NCBI RefSeq assembly: GCF_028389875.1
Contig: NC_084663.1
Span: forward strand, 15,142,666-15,206,665
From: Rhea pennata
Lineage: Eukaryota; Chordata; Aves; Rheiformes; Rheidae
Direction: 5' to 3'
DNA: 64,000 nucleotides
Shown: piece by piece, positions 48,166 to 59,040 of the stretch
Position numbering within the stretch: position 1 is the stretch's first letter
Layout of the letters: the number at the start of each line of letters is the position of its first letter
The notes under the pieces: generated by a model
What the model saw: only the letters and a program-made list of their open reading frames with translations
What the model was told of the DNA's origin: nothing
The model's database searches: none
Position numbers and translations under genes: made by a program

Positions 48166-51100
48166 CTGTAGGTTTAAAAAAAGAGAGAGAAGTTTGAAGA
48201 CTTCAAAAGAAGCCAGAAGCAGCAGCAACCACCTTTGTCATCCCTCTGATTTTGGTACAAGACACTTAAGAATATTCTAAAGCATGTTATAAGCTATTTT
48301 ACAGACAACTTCGGAAGTCAGAGAATCGACTTATTCTGTCCTTTGTATGGAATTAGAAAAATTCAGTCACCTAGTCAGCTCTGCATATGCACATCCAAAC
48401 CACATGACTGATTACTACTGGGCCAACACTGAAAACTTACTGTTGTTACAGTAGTGATCAAAAAGTACGATTTACCAGGAGGATCATACAAGCCTCATTT
48501 GTCCTGCTCTGGAGAAGGGAGTTCTTTCTATGAACATAAGCACCCTATGCAAATCACGGCATTATAAAGAACCTCAGTTTGAGGTGTGGAAAATTCTCAT
48601 AATTAATAAAAAAACCAAATTTGATACCAACAGGCAGAGCAGGGATTATAGTTTTTCCTCCTTACTTGCACCACTCAGCAAGCCACTTGATTTACCCAGT
48701 AACATATTACAAGCCGCTATTTTATCCAGACAGAAGTAATATGGGAACTTAAATGCATCTGTAAATACCACATCTAACAGCTCTAGAAACAGATTCTAGA
48801 AGTTTTCTTCAAAGAAAGGAAAAATATATATATGGTGTATGTGTGTGTATATACATATGTATATACACACACACACGTTATTCTGGCCAACAGTCTGCCA
48901 CAGTATTAACGGGCCTGAATGACTAGTAACCCATAAAGAAATCTTAACAAGAAGCAAAATGTGACCAGCAGCAAACAGGAATCACAGCTGCTGTAGAATA
49001 TTTTACACCAAATGGGTACAGTAGATGCATCATAAGACATACATACCACTGACACATTCAGAGTTCCCATGCTGGTTACAGAAGCAAAAATACAAGTTGT
49101 TCCTGGGGCTTTACAAGAGTCAACTTCTAGAATAATGCTGGCACCAGTGGATATTTTGATGTCAGTAAGTGCCTTTGCCCAAGCAGAAGTACTGGCCAGC
49201 CACAGAAAGGCTGTTATGACAGTGATAGCCAAGTCCTGCAGAAAAGTATTCATTATTAGGTTAAAGAAAAATCTGTGTGAATGTACACATAAGGCAGAGA
49301 CAGTACAATTACATGATCAAAATAACCACATCAGTGCTAACAAGCACATTCTAGAGACTGACAATACTGTGTTTACAACCTAAGTTATGATGTGTTGATT
49401 ATCAACTACAGAAAACTGTCTGCCTTTTGTATCTAAACAAGCATAAGCAATTTTATCCTTGAGAAGAAATCTCATTGTAAATCAGATATCTAATACTTAT
49501 AGTAGAAACTTTAAGCCAAAGTTTGGCAAACTGAGGCCAGCAGGGGAAGAATGCAGAGGATTTAAGTCTGGTTGACTGGTATACTCAAATTTAGTATCAA
49601 AGGTCTCTAGGTCTGTTTCTCATCTTGCTCAAGAATCTCCTCCTTGATGACACTGGTCAGGACTTCAGTATTTAAGTTACTTCCTTTTGCTTATTGCATC
49701 TGTGCAGCAAGTGCTCTACACAGGGTATATTCCCAGAGCCTAACAGATGAGGCTCCCCATATGCAATAGTGGAATATTCAAATGTATAACAGTTGTAGAG
49801 ATGACACTGTTCACCTGGGAAGGTAGAACTTCATTTCACTCTTGATTCAATAATTGCCTAAGAAAAGATACTACAGATGTTTAAGAACTTAATATCCCCT
49901 TTTCTATTCAAGTGCTATAGCCACCAGTCTCAAAGACTTGTGCTCATGTTCCTTTTAAGATTTTGTAAGTTTGTTCAGATACTCAAATTAGCAGTATTTC
50001 TCATTTCTTTGTGGTTTTAAAAGGGGAGTCATTAACATTTTATTACTTACAGTCAGTGGAAACTTGCTGTTGCGCTGATAAACATGCATATATCCAATAT
50101 ATATCACAAGGGCAGCAGTGCAGTAAAGAAATACCAACGCTGCAAGTGTAACAAAGAACTGTGCAGAAGAGGCAAAGTTGCCCACAAGATAGAAGTCAGT
50201 CCAGGTACCACCACACTGTTTTGGATCCGGCGCACTAAACACAACGGTATTCAACCTGAAAAGATTATATCCCTTACACAGTTAGGGTTTGCTACACAGT
50301 GAAAATTTCATGTAGTTATGCTTTATGAGAACAGTGCTTCAGCATTCTGGTTGTGTGAAGTTACTCTATAGAACTATATTTGAATCATGAAGTAGTCATG
50401 TAATGCTAAGATGTGTGAAAATCTAGAACAATAATCTATGAATATTCTTTCTATATGAATAGCAGTTTCAAGAGAGAGATCTTGATCATATGTCAAGAGT
50501 AACTGAAGAAAAAAACTCCAATTTGGAAACAGACCTAACTGAACTATTAAGTTCAATCAGAGACTAGCAGTTAAACAAGCAGATTAGGGTTTATAAGGCA
50601 CTGAGTTGCATCATTAATTACAAGCAAATGGAAGCACTGAACCTACAAGTACATTAAGCTGCTGGTCACTGAGAAGGGAGCACAGAAGTGTTTCAGATTC
50701 CCACTCTCCTCTCCAAGTGCTGCTAAATGCTTGACTTCATGTCTGAGTTTGGTACTTCCGTAGCAACCTTTACAAGCTTGCATCTGAATCCACCTCAGTT
50801 GTTACATCTATGCTTATTGAAAGCTTACTGAACACAAAGTCTGAGCTTGTTTTGACTGTGCAGCTGCTAGATCAAAGAGGAAGCCTTGCTCCTCACACTC
50901 AGGAAACAGGCATTGGCCCATCTTTTCTATCCTGAGACCCTTCTACCTGCAAAAGCACTACAAAGGCAGACGAGTATTGGGTTACTGTGTACCCAGCACC
51001 TGTGGCAAACATCATAGTGGAATAAGCTGAAAAAACAAGTTTTTCCATTCAGTCTTTAAATAAAGTCATTATACAAATGGCTTATACATAAGATTATCTG

Positions 51101-52889
51101 GGTTATAATGCAGCTACAGTTTGATGAATAAAGAAAATGTTAAGGTTTTAATTAATAAGCAAATTAAATAATCACTTCCTGTATCAGTCATGCAATGCTA
51201 AAAACATAGCTTAAAGTATAGTAATAAAAAGCAGCAGTGTACCTTATTGCCATACCTACTTCACTCTGCAGGGCACTGACAACCAGAATGCTTTGAAGTA
51301 CAACAAAATATTTACACTGACTGCTGTGGAACAAGCTAGAGGTTTCACATTCCTCTCCCCCCCCCCACCCCCAGATACACATCTAGAAGTATGTATTCAT
51401 ATGAGATAGACTGGGAAAAAACAAAAAACACCACCACAAACTCAAGGGGGGGCACAGGGGGAGAATGTATATGAGCAACAACTGAAAAGGTATACTCACC
51501 GGAATGGATAAGCAAAAGCAGCTGTAACTGTTTTGTTTACCACTCCCTTACAGGAAACTAGAAGGGTAATTTCACCTTGAAAGCCTCCACATGTGGCAAA
51601 AGCAAAGATGGAAAAAATCTACAGAAATTTTTACAGGAACACATTAGTACAATAGCAGTCCCTAACCTTCAGTCTTCTTCCAGTTTCTATGGATATGTAT
51701 TTCTTCAGATTAATAGCCAACTCATTTAAGTCTGATTTCATATCCAAAGACACCTGGAAGAAGGAAAAAACTGCCATGCTACATGAAAACAATTTTAACA
51801 TTCACTTAAGAGGCTGTATTTCAGCAGTCAACTCTATTCATAATCATTCACTGAAAACTTTCAAAGAGCAAGAATCAACACAACCTGGATGTTTATTTTG
51901 TCTTTAGCTAGAGCTACTGCTCTTATTTCTAGGGGAAGTAAGGAGATTTTTTAGAAATACACCAGCAGAGCTCAAAGGAAACAAACCCAATCTTTTAGCT
52001 CAAGTAATCAGTGAAGGCAAGGAGCAAGTGAAAGGCTATGTTAGCAGTAGGAAGGCAGTAAGTGACATCAGGAGGAAAGAGCACATCGAGCTTCCGTAAC
52101 TGAAAACACAGGCAACACAACTAACAAAAAACAATTGGAAAAGTGTAAATTAAAGATCTTTCTTAACTCTACAGTGAAAGCATTTTTTTTAAATTTTAAA
52201 TGCAGACATCAAAAGCCAACACAGTATTTCTTGGGGGTACCTTTTTGGCAAAAGCCTCAAACATCCAAAAGTCTGCATTAAAGCAGCCAGCAGCTACACA
52301 TGCTCCAAGAATCATATCGGACTACTGCAGACCCACTGCTTGTGCTTCCAGGAAGCCAGGTTTGTTACACAGCTCTCTTGACAGCTGAGAGTTTCCCCTT
52401 CTTCACTAGCACCCCCCCCCCCCCAAATTTCCTGTGATGAGGAGAGACACCACCACCATTCAGCAGCACCAGTCACTGCAGCAGAGCTGGTGGTAACACC
52501 CATATTCTGGGCATTGGCAGAGCTGTTCCCTCCCCATAGAGGGCCTAGCTGAAGAGCTGCCTTGTGCCAAGCAGCCACCACCACCACCAGTGGCACACAG
52601 CAGGGACAGGGCAGCCTGCCAGCAGCCCCTCTTTGGGCCCAGCCAGCTACAACAACACAGCAGCAGAGGCAAAGCCACCCCTCAGCTGGGCAGGGCCCTG
52701 CTGCAGGCCCCAGGGCACCAGATACCTCAAAGGGCCTTGCTTGGGCCCTAGAGACAGGCCGGGCGGGAGGAGACAGAGCCCCAGAGGGCAGTGCCAGGCT
52801 CTCCCAGCGCCTCCACTCACCCACTCAAGGACCTTGATGAAGCCCAGGGGCTCCAGGAGCAGCCCAAAGTCCACCCGGAGTCCAAGCAT
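48034..52889 (-). CDS. SYPL1: SYPL1, synaptophysin-like protein 1 (pantophysin)
   Basis: Four-pass MARVEL-domain protein of the synaptophysin/physin family, found in small cytoplasmic transport vesicles of many tissues. Five coding exons (52889-52821, 51618-51500, 50255-50051, 49235-49047, 48165-48034) join in phase to 237 residues, close to the usual length. Visible features: GFIKVLEW plus IFSIFAFATCGGF (TM1, about 15-37), sequon NKT at 51-53, YPFRLN at 59-65, TM2 about 96-118, TM3 about 132-151 (FLWLASTSAWAKAL), luminal cysteines 172 and 179, sequon NVS at 191-193, TM4 about 194-212, and a short cytoplasmic tail ending PAPRGI. The start is the ATG at 52889, which aligns with the physin N-terminus; the frame is open further upstream only because that DNA is GC-rich. 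It is convergent with CDHR3, as in human. Confidence 0.95.
48824..48876. repeat. AT/GT/AC microsatellite in SYPL1 intron 4
   Basis: Alternating purine-pyrimidine stretch made of (AT)n, (GT)n, mixed 'atacatatgtat' and (AC)n. It is partly self-complementary. Confidence 0.9.
49047..49235 (-). CDS. SYPL1: SYPL1 coding exon 4
   Basis: Acceptor ctgcag, donor gtatgt. Exactly 63 codons in phase 0; residues 132-194. TM3 and the second luminal loop with Cys172 and Cys179, a pair that forms an intraluminal disulfide in synaptophysins (family knowledge). Confidence 0.95.
50051..50255 (-). CDS. SYPL1: SYPL1 coding exon 3
   Basis: Acceptor tttcag, donor gtaagt. Phase 2 in, phase 0 out; residues 63-131. 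LNTVVFSAPDP, then CGGTWTDFYLVGNFASSAQF and TM2, ending in the cytoplasmic loop YQRNSKFPLT. Confidence 0.96.
51500..51618 (-). CDS. SYPL1: SYPL1 coding exon 2
   Basis: Acceptor ctgtag, donor gtgagt. Phase 0 in, phase 2 out; residues 24-62. It carries the rest of TM1 and the first luminal loop, with cysteines at 33 and 46 and NKTVTAAFAYPF. Confidence 0.95.
51619..52820 (-). other. SYPL1 intron 1, GC-rich at its 5' end
   Basis: From about 52440 to 52820 it is GC-rich with CCA and CAG reiterations (for example 52570-52590), continuous with the promoter GC block. A 13-nt C run lies at 52412-52424. The remainder is AT-rich. The other SYPL1 introns hold nothing recognised beyond the microsatellite. 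Confidence 0.55.
52821..52889 (-). CDS. SYPL1: SYPL1 coding exon 1
   Basis: ATG at 52889-52887 on the - strand; 23 codons, beginning MLGLRVDFG and ending GFIKVLEW before donor gtgagt. Phase 0 out. It lies at the edge of the GC-rich promoter repeat. Confidence 0.92.
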
Positions 52890-53600
52890 GCTGAGAGACA
52901 CCAGAGACCCACAAGATGCCACAGCAACCCACCAGCCTGCCCAGGGCCTTAAGAGGGGCACCCCACCCTGCCCCGCCCCTTGCCCCACTCTGGGGCGGAG
53001 CCACAGCTCCTGGCCCCGCCCACTGCCCACCTTCTCGCTCTCTGGGGCGGAGCCACGGCTCCTGGCCCCACCCATTGCCCCCTCTCTGGGGTGGAGCCAC
53101 AGCTCCTGGCCCCGCCCACTGTCCACCTTTTCTCTCTCTGGGGCGGAGCTGCAGCTCCTGGCCCCGCCCATTGCCCCTCTCTGGGGCGGAGCTGCAGCTC
53201 CTGTCCCCGCCCATTGCCTCACTCCAGGGCTGAGTGGCAGCTCCTGTCCCCGCCCATTGCCTCGCTCTGGGGCTGAGCAGTGGCTCCTGGCCCCGCCCAC
53301 ATTGCAGCGGCCATCTTGTTGTGGAGCCCACGGAGGAAGGCTGGTGTTGGGGTCCCCCTGGTATGGGGACCTGTGTGTGGGTCGCTGGTGCCTGCTGGGC
53401 TGGTTTTGGGCGAGTGGCCCTGGACTGTCCACAGGAAATGGCTCTGCACGCCGCAGGCCGAGGCAAACGTCACAAGCAATAGCTGCGGCCATTTTGTGAA
53501 GCTTAGCCACAGCTGTCAGAGGTCGAAATGGGTGTTCTTGGCTGACTGGGGCGGCAAAGCGCGGAGAGTGCTGCCACTCAGGAGCCTCAGCTCGAGTCCC
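52890..53600 (-). promoter_or_regulatory. SYPL1: SYPL1 promoter / CpG-type upstream region
   Basis: GC-rich and TATA-less by eye, with repeated GC boxes and two YY1-like motifs reading in the SYPL1 direction: gcggccatcttg at 53307-53318 and gcggccattttg at 53485-53496 (CAAGATGGCCGC and CAAAATGGCCGC on -). YY1 sites of this type often sit just downstream of start sites, so transcription may begin around 53.3-53.5 kb (inference). Confidence 0.65.
52990..53302. repeat. GC-box minisatellite upstream of SYPL1
   Basis: Seven head-to-tail units starting near 52990, 53041, 53085, 53137, 53180, 53223 and 53266 (spacing 51, 44, 52, 43, 43, 43 bp). Each has a 'tctggggcggag'-like start, 'cagctcctgg' and 'ccccgccca', so most units contain two Sp1-type GC boxes in opposite orientation. 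It starts 101 bp upstream of the SYPL1 ATG. Confidence 0.93.
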
Positions 53601-54492
53601 TAGACAACATTGAGGAGTAGGAGGTGGTTCTGCAGTGGGGGCACAGACCATGGTGTGAGCACTGCGCTTCCTCGTGGCTGAGCCTTGTGTGAGGCAAGTG
53701 AGGAGGGATGGAGGTGGTGGGCAGCCCCAGGGCTGGAGGAGCTGTGATGTGCTGCTCCTTGCATCTCCTGGCTGACACGAGGCTGCTATATCTTGATTTT
53801 CGGTTTAACAGTCCTAATAACAAACTGACACAGTCCTAATAGCTAGCTGAACAGAAGCACTTAAAAAACTCCCATGCACTGAGAGTTTGCTAAAGTCTTC
53901 TTGACTACTTTTTTAAAGCTTTAAATAATTTTTGTGATTGTGCTGTGTAACTGAGATTTTAATCTGCAAAACCAAAGAGCTAGAACTCACAATGAAAAAA
54001 CAACTGGTACCTGTGAGAGAGACCACCCTCTTGCCCTCTTCATGTGACTCAAGAGACCATGGCTGATGGAGGCAGCAAACGGACACAGCAGTTTCCAGGT
54101 GCTCCTTCTTGTTCTTCTAGAAACTTCTTCTGAGATCATCAAGGGCCTCCTGGGAACCTTCTGAGGAATGTCAAGGTGCCAGCTGCTGCCAGGAGAGCAC
54201 GGCTGCTGGAGGCTGTGACATCTAGAAAGCTCTAGTTGCTTCCAGTGAGCTCTGTCAGCTGTTCCTGATCCACGGGGGCTTGGAGCTTTGTCCAAGCTGA
54301 CTTCTGACTGAGGATGGTGAGGCACAAGTCCAGCAGGTGCTATGGAGAGGCCTGTGTTAGGGCTGGCCAAGGGCACATCTCTCAGAGGTAGCTGACAGAT
54401 GCAGCAATTTGTGTGGAAGGCTGTACAGAAGGGGACTAGAGACTTTTCTCAAGCATCTGCCTGCTCCACTGTGGTGACAGGAGTAGTCAGCA
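53601..54492. other. Intergenic sequence upstream of SYPL1
   Basis: GC content falls back to background. No gene, RNA or repeat family recognised. Confidence 0.5.
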
Positions 54493-55400
54493 TGGATTCA
54501 CCAAGGGGAAATCCTGCTTAACCAGTCTTCTATGATGGCATGACTGGCTGGGTAGATGAGGGAAGAGCAGTGGACGTTGTGCATGTTGACTTCAGCAAGG
54601 CTTTTGACACTGTCTCCCATAACATCCTCCTAGAGAAGCTCGGGAAGTGTGGGTTTAATGAGTGGGCATTGAGGTGGATTGAGAACTGGCTGAAAGGCAG
54701 AGCTCAGAGGGTTATCATCAGTGACATGGAGTCCAGCTGGAGGCCTGTGGCTAGTGGAATCCCCCAGGGCTCAGTACTGTTCAACTTCTTCATCAACGAC
54801 CTGGATGAGGGGACAGAGTGCATGCTCAGTAAGTTTACTGATGATACCAGACTGGGAGGAGTGGCTGACACACCTGAGGGCTGTGCTGCCATTCAGAAAG
54901 ACCTGGACAGGCTGGAGAGCTGGACGGAGAGGAACTTCCTGAGGTTCAACAACGGCAAGTGCAGGGTCCTGCACCTAGGGAAGAATAACCCTAGGCACCA
55001 GTACAAGCTGGGGGCTGACCAGTACAAGCTGGGGGCTGACCTTTTGGAGAGCAGCTCTGCAGAGAAGGACCTGGGAGTGCTGGTGGATGACAAGTTGACT
55101 ATGAGGCAGCAATGTGCCCTTGTGGCCAAGAAAGCCAATGGTCTCCTGGGGTGCATCAGGAAGACTGTTGCCAGCAGGTCAAGGGAGGTGATCCTGCCCC
55201 TCTACTCAGCCCTAGGGAGGCCTCATCTCGAGTACTGCATCCAGTTCTGGGCTCCCCAGTCCAAGAGAGATGTGGAGCTACTGGAGAGAGTCTAGTGTAG
55301 GGCCATGAGGATGATCAGAGGGCTGGAGCATCTGCCCTATGAGGAATGGCTGCGAGAGCTTGACCTCTTTAGCCTGGGGAAGAGAAGACTGAGGGGAAAT
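54493..55400 (+). mobile_element. CR1 LINE fragment with ORF2 reverse-transcriptase coding sequence
   Basis: Translation over 54540-55295 gives a contiguous CR1 RT segment: [26 protein letters not shown], then FTDDTRLGG at the catalytic position, KDLDRLESW and LGVLVDDKL. Both ends of the element are missing: there is no endonuclease and no typical 3' tail. The reading frame stops at TAG (55293-55295). The YADD/FADD-type catalytic box reads FTDD. A 21-bp unit is tandemly doubled (54999-55040). An inactive fragment. Confidence 0.95.
54999..55040. repeat. 21-bp tandem duplication inside the CR1 ORF2
   Basis: Two adjacent copies of cagtacaagctgggggctgac give QYKLGAD twice in frame in the reverse-transcriptase translation. 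Confidence 0.93.
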
Positions 55401-58400
55401 ACTTGCCTCTGTGACGGATGTTACTGCTGTGCATAAGTCATGGGAAGCTGGGCAAGGATGGTAACATGGGGAAGCTGCCTGGTCAGGAAATACTTGTGAG
55501 AACGGTAGTAAAATGTCAGTCTTTCAACTGGTCTGGGGCTGTACTGCTGCAAAACGTTGGCAGCAGGGATAGGACACTCATGCAATTCACTTCTCTGTTC
55601 AAGGAGAAATTTCTACCTTACCTTTCTGATGATGAGCAAGAGAAGTATGGAGGCCTCCTGCTGCTGTGGTTTCCTGGAAGCAGTCCAAGTTTAAAGCTGT
55701 GAAAAGGATTTTTCTTGTCCTTTCTTTCACTGCTGCCTTACAAGTACAACTGCTGCCCAGCCTGGCCACCTCCTTCCTGACTGGAGGCTTCTGCTTCGTT
55801 TTCATTTGTGATAATGAGCCTAATCTGAACTACATGCACAATATATAGTAAATCCCCAATTGTCAGACTTTGATGTGCCTGTCCTTGAGGATTATATAAA
55901 CTCTTAATAGAATAAGATCCTTTATGACACAAATATTCTGTTGTTGATGCCTCAAAATAAAATGAATTCGTGTCATTGGTTCTCTTTGTAACAGTACCTG
56001 TAAACTATTTTCAAATCTGATGTAATTGCAGATTTGCTGACATTATTATTAAGCTTGTGTTATTACTATGTGACCTTGCTTTTAAGAGCAATACACAGAA
56101 TAGTAATAAATTAATTACAAGTGAAGACTATTTGGCATGTATACTAGAAATTCCCAAGAATATGTGTTTGTTGGTACAAAAGACGCTTGGTACGGGGCAG
56201 TGCCCTAAATGGCAAGAGCACTTGCATAGTGAAGGCAACGTGTGGATCTTTGTTTGGCAGACTGCGCTGTCCTGCGAGGGTAGTAGCACTTGGGGCATAT
56301 GGTGCCAAGCTTCCTAGGACTGCACCTGAATGGCCAGACAGCATTGAGCATATTCTAAAACTGATTTTAAATTGTTTCATTGCCTTATTTATGTCATAGC
56401 TGTAGAGCACTCCCAGATGTGTGTAAGCTTTCTAAGCAAAGTAAAGATTTTCTGCTCCTCAGAGCAGGCCAACCAAAACATTCCCCATGCTGTCAGATGT
56501 CATAGCAGGGTATGCTATGAAAGTCCCAGAAGTGGGAGTGCCCAGTGTAACAGGGTCTACACAACCAGTCTGCAGAATTGCACCTTAGATTTGCAGTGAG
56601 GGTGACAAGATCTGTGATGGTCCAGACCTCCTGTGTGCACGCCGGTGCAGTCTTGGATCCAGCCTCAAGGAAGCTCTGTCTCCTGCAAATGCGTGGCGCT
56701 GCAGAGCCATCTTTAGCACTTCCAAAACAGAGCTGTCTGTTCAAGCCTTCACCCTGTGGCTTCAGGGATGTTTTAGATATGCTGAGCATAGGCTGTCTGA
56801 GCACCTCTGATTGTCTAAGACAATAAAACTTTATTTCATTAACTAATGTTGCAAGGGGAGAACACTAATCTGTGATTTTCCTGTTGAAATTAGTCCCCAT
56901 TAAAACCAGTGATGTTAAACAGGGTTACAAATCAGGGAACAAGACCACAGCAAAACTGTACGAGTCTGCTGGGCTATTTCTCACAGGGATATTGCAGTGG
57001 CACATCTCAAACAGCATTTAGTTTGACCCAGGCAGATCTTGTAGGATCAGAGTTGAGTGGGTGAGTCTCTCGGGGGAATTGACAGAGCTCTCATCATTTT
57101 TTTCTCGTGGTATTTTTAAAGTACTCAGTGTAGATTTTGAAAAGGCCCTCCAATCTAAGGATCTGACACAGTCAACGTAATGCCCCCTTGAATTAAATGA
57201 GCAGTCGCTGAATTCATAAAGCACACCCTATGGAAGACTGTCTGTGCTCCCTACCGGCCATGTATTACATGAACCTCAGAAAAAAAACAGTCCAGACAAG
57301 CAGTGTTGTGGATTCAGGCCATCTTAATTAGCTTAACCACCTTGAACAGCCAGTTCCTTTAAGGAGTAAAATTGAAATATAAAAAAGGGACAGGACAAGA
57401 TAAGAAGATGGAAAATCTATTTGGTCATTGTCTTCACCACATGCTTTAAGCCCAAGAAAAACTGTTCCATATGTTTAAGTGGCATTTCAACTCTTGTTTC
57501 AATCTAAAAGAACTAAACAATCCTTCCCCACCAAACCCCATCCATATCCAGCACACCTTGGTATTCTTTCATGTCTCTGTCTTCCTTCCTCCCCATCTTT
57601 TACTTAAAACCCCATAAATAATGTGTCTCCCTGAAAATACATATAGACATTTGTCTGACTGCTCTCCCTTTCCACTTGTCAGTTAGCTAAAAATATTTCA
57701 TTACTTAAAGTATTCTTCAAAAGTGCTCTCAGCCCTTGACTGTTTTTTTTTTCCAAAGTCTTTTCAGGTGTCAGATGTCTGGTAGAGAAGTATTCTGAAC
57801 TACATACAGTATTCTAGATACAGGCTCATTAATTCAAAATTGAAAAAGGCTCTTAATTTTTCACTCCATATAACTTATCTCTCCACTGGGGTTAAAAGTA
57901 TTTCAGAACATTTTTGCTAGTGGATTGCATTCAAAAGTAATACCAGACATTTTAAATATATCTGGTGCTTCCATGGGGCCAGTTTCATAAACTGAAACCA
58001 ATTGGATCAAATCTCTGCAAGGAAGAATTTCAGCAGGTGAACCGTAAACTGCTTAGGATCACTATAATAAGTGAAAAAGCCCACAACAGAAAAAGAGAGT
58101 TATTTTGCTTAGAAAACCAGCTTGGGTTAGAGAGAAAGGTAAAGAAGTGTAAAAATTATATAACAAATGGAAGAAAGAAGAAGTTGGTAATAAGAGATAT
58201 AAATTAGAAGGTAGACTATTGCAGAAAAGTAATAAGGAAGCAAATAGACTATAGCAATGCATTTTTAAAACACAGAAGGAAGAGAAGAGGTTATACCAAG
58301 GTGAATAGACAGAAATGGCAGAAATACCAGCTAAAAAAAGGCAGGAATGACCAATATTATGTTCTGTATTTGGAAACGAGCAGGGAAGTCTTAATGTGCT

Positions 58401-58549
58401 AATAGTGTAATAAATCCTTTCCACTCCAGCAGGGCTCAGAAGAATGTTGAGTCACAGCTGCTAAAGGTTTCATATCCGCAGATGTCAAAACCCAGCAGCC
58501 CCAGTTGGGACAGGGCTGGTGAAGGAGCTCTGTTGATTTTAATAAATCT
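55401..58549. other. Intergenic sequence, no gene recognised
   Basis: Mostly AT-rich. Several short ORFs on both strands without recognisable motifs. No NAMPT exon or RNA gene seen. Confidence 0.5.
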
Positions 58550-58690
58550 TTAGAGATCATTTAGTTCAATCTCCCTGCTCAAGCAGCGTCACCAAGAGCA
58601 GGCAGCCCAGGACCATGTCCAGGCAGCTTTTCAATAGCTCTGGATGTGGAGACCTGCGACCTCTCTGGGCAGCCTGTTCAGGTCAAACTA
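58550..58690 (-). mobile_element. Old CR1 fragment
   Basis: Complement of CR1 3' sequence: 'agagatcatttagttcaatc', 'ccctgctcaagcagcgtcac', 'gacctctctgggcagcctg'. More diverged than the 28-29 kb copies. Confidence 0.75.
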
Positions 58691-58719
58691 CCTGGATGGT
58701 TAAAGGTTTCTTAGATCAA

Positions 58720-59040
58720 AAGAGCTTGGGTGATGCAGCTTAGCAAAGTGAAGGGTAATTGAAGATATTACTATTATGTTGAAGTACACCAGGGAATAGG
58801 TGCAGGGAAGGCAGAGATTTATGCTAGAGGGGCAATTTCACCACAGGAATCATTGCATATAGTCAAAAAAAAAAAAAATTTATGCTGAATATGAAGTGGA
58901 GGCAGGAGATTCTGGAAATGTCTCCTAATAACAGTTGTTGGAAGTTGTTTTAAGAGGGAGGTCAGAATATTTGAGATATTGTTACAGAGGAATGAACTTA
59001 ATGACTCATGGTGTCTTTTCCCATCCTAATTCTCTACACA
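58720..59040 (+). mobile_element. Possible ancient CR1-like 3' end
   Basis: Forward sequence with a CR1-like ending order ('gaggtcagaatat', then 'cttttcccatcctaattct' at about 59015-59034) but strongly diverged. If correct, it forms another head-to-head pair with 58550-58690. Low certainty. Confidence 0.35.

Noticed and set aside
52564..53499. 311-codon + strand ORF and the overlapping 334-codon and 213-codon - strand ORFs
   Set aside because: They run through the GC-rich minisatellite, where stops are rare in every frame; the translations are repeats of the same unit in different frames. Only the last 23 codons of the - strand frame are SYPL1.
58062..58424. 120-codon - strand ORF rich in Leu, Ser and Phe
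   Set aside because: It is the complement of a purine-rich stretch; the hydrophobic look follows from base composition. No splice or family evidence.
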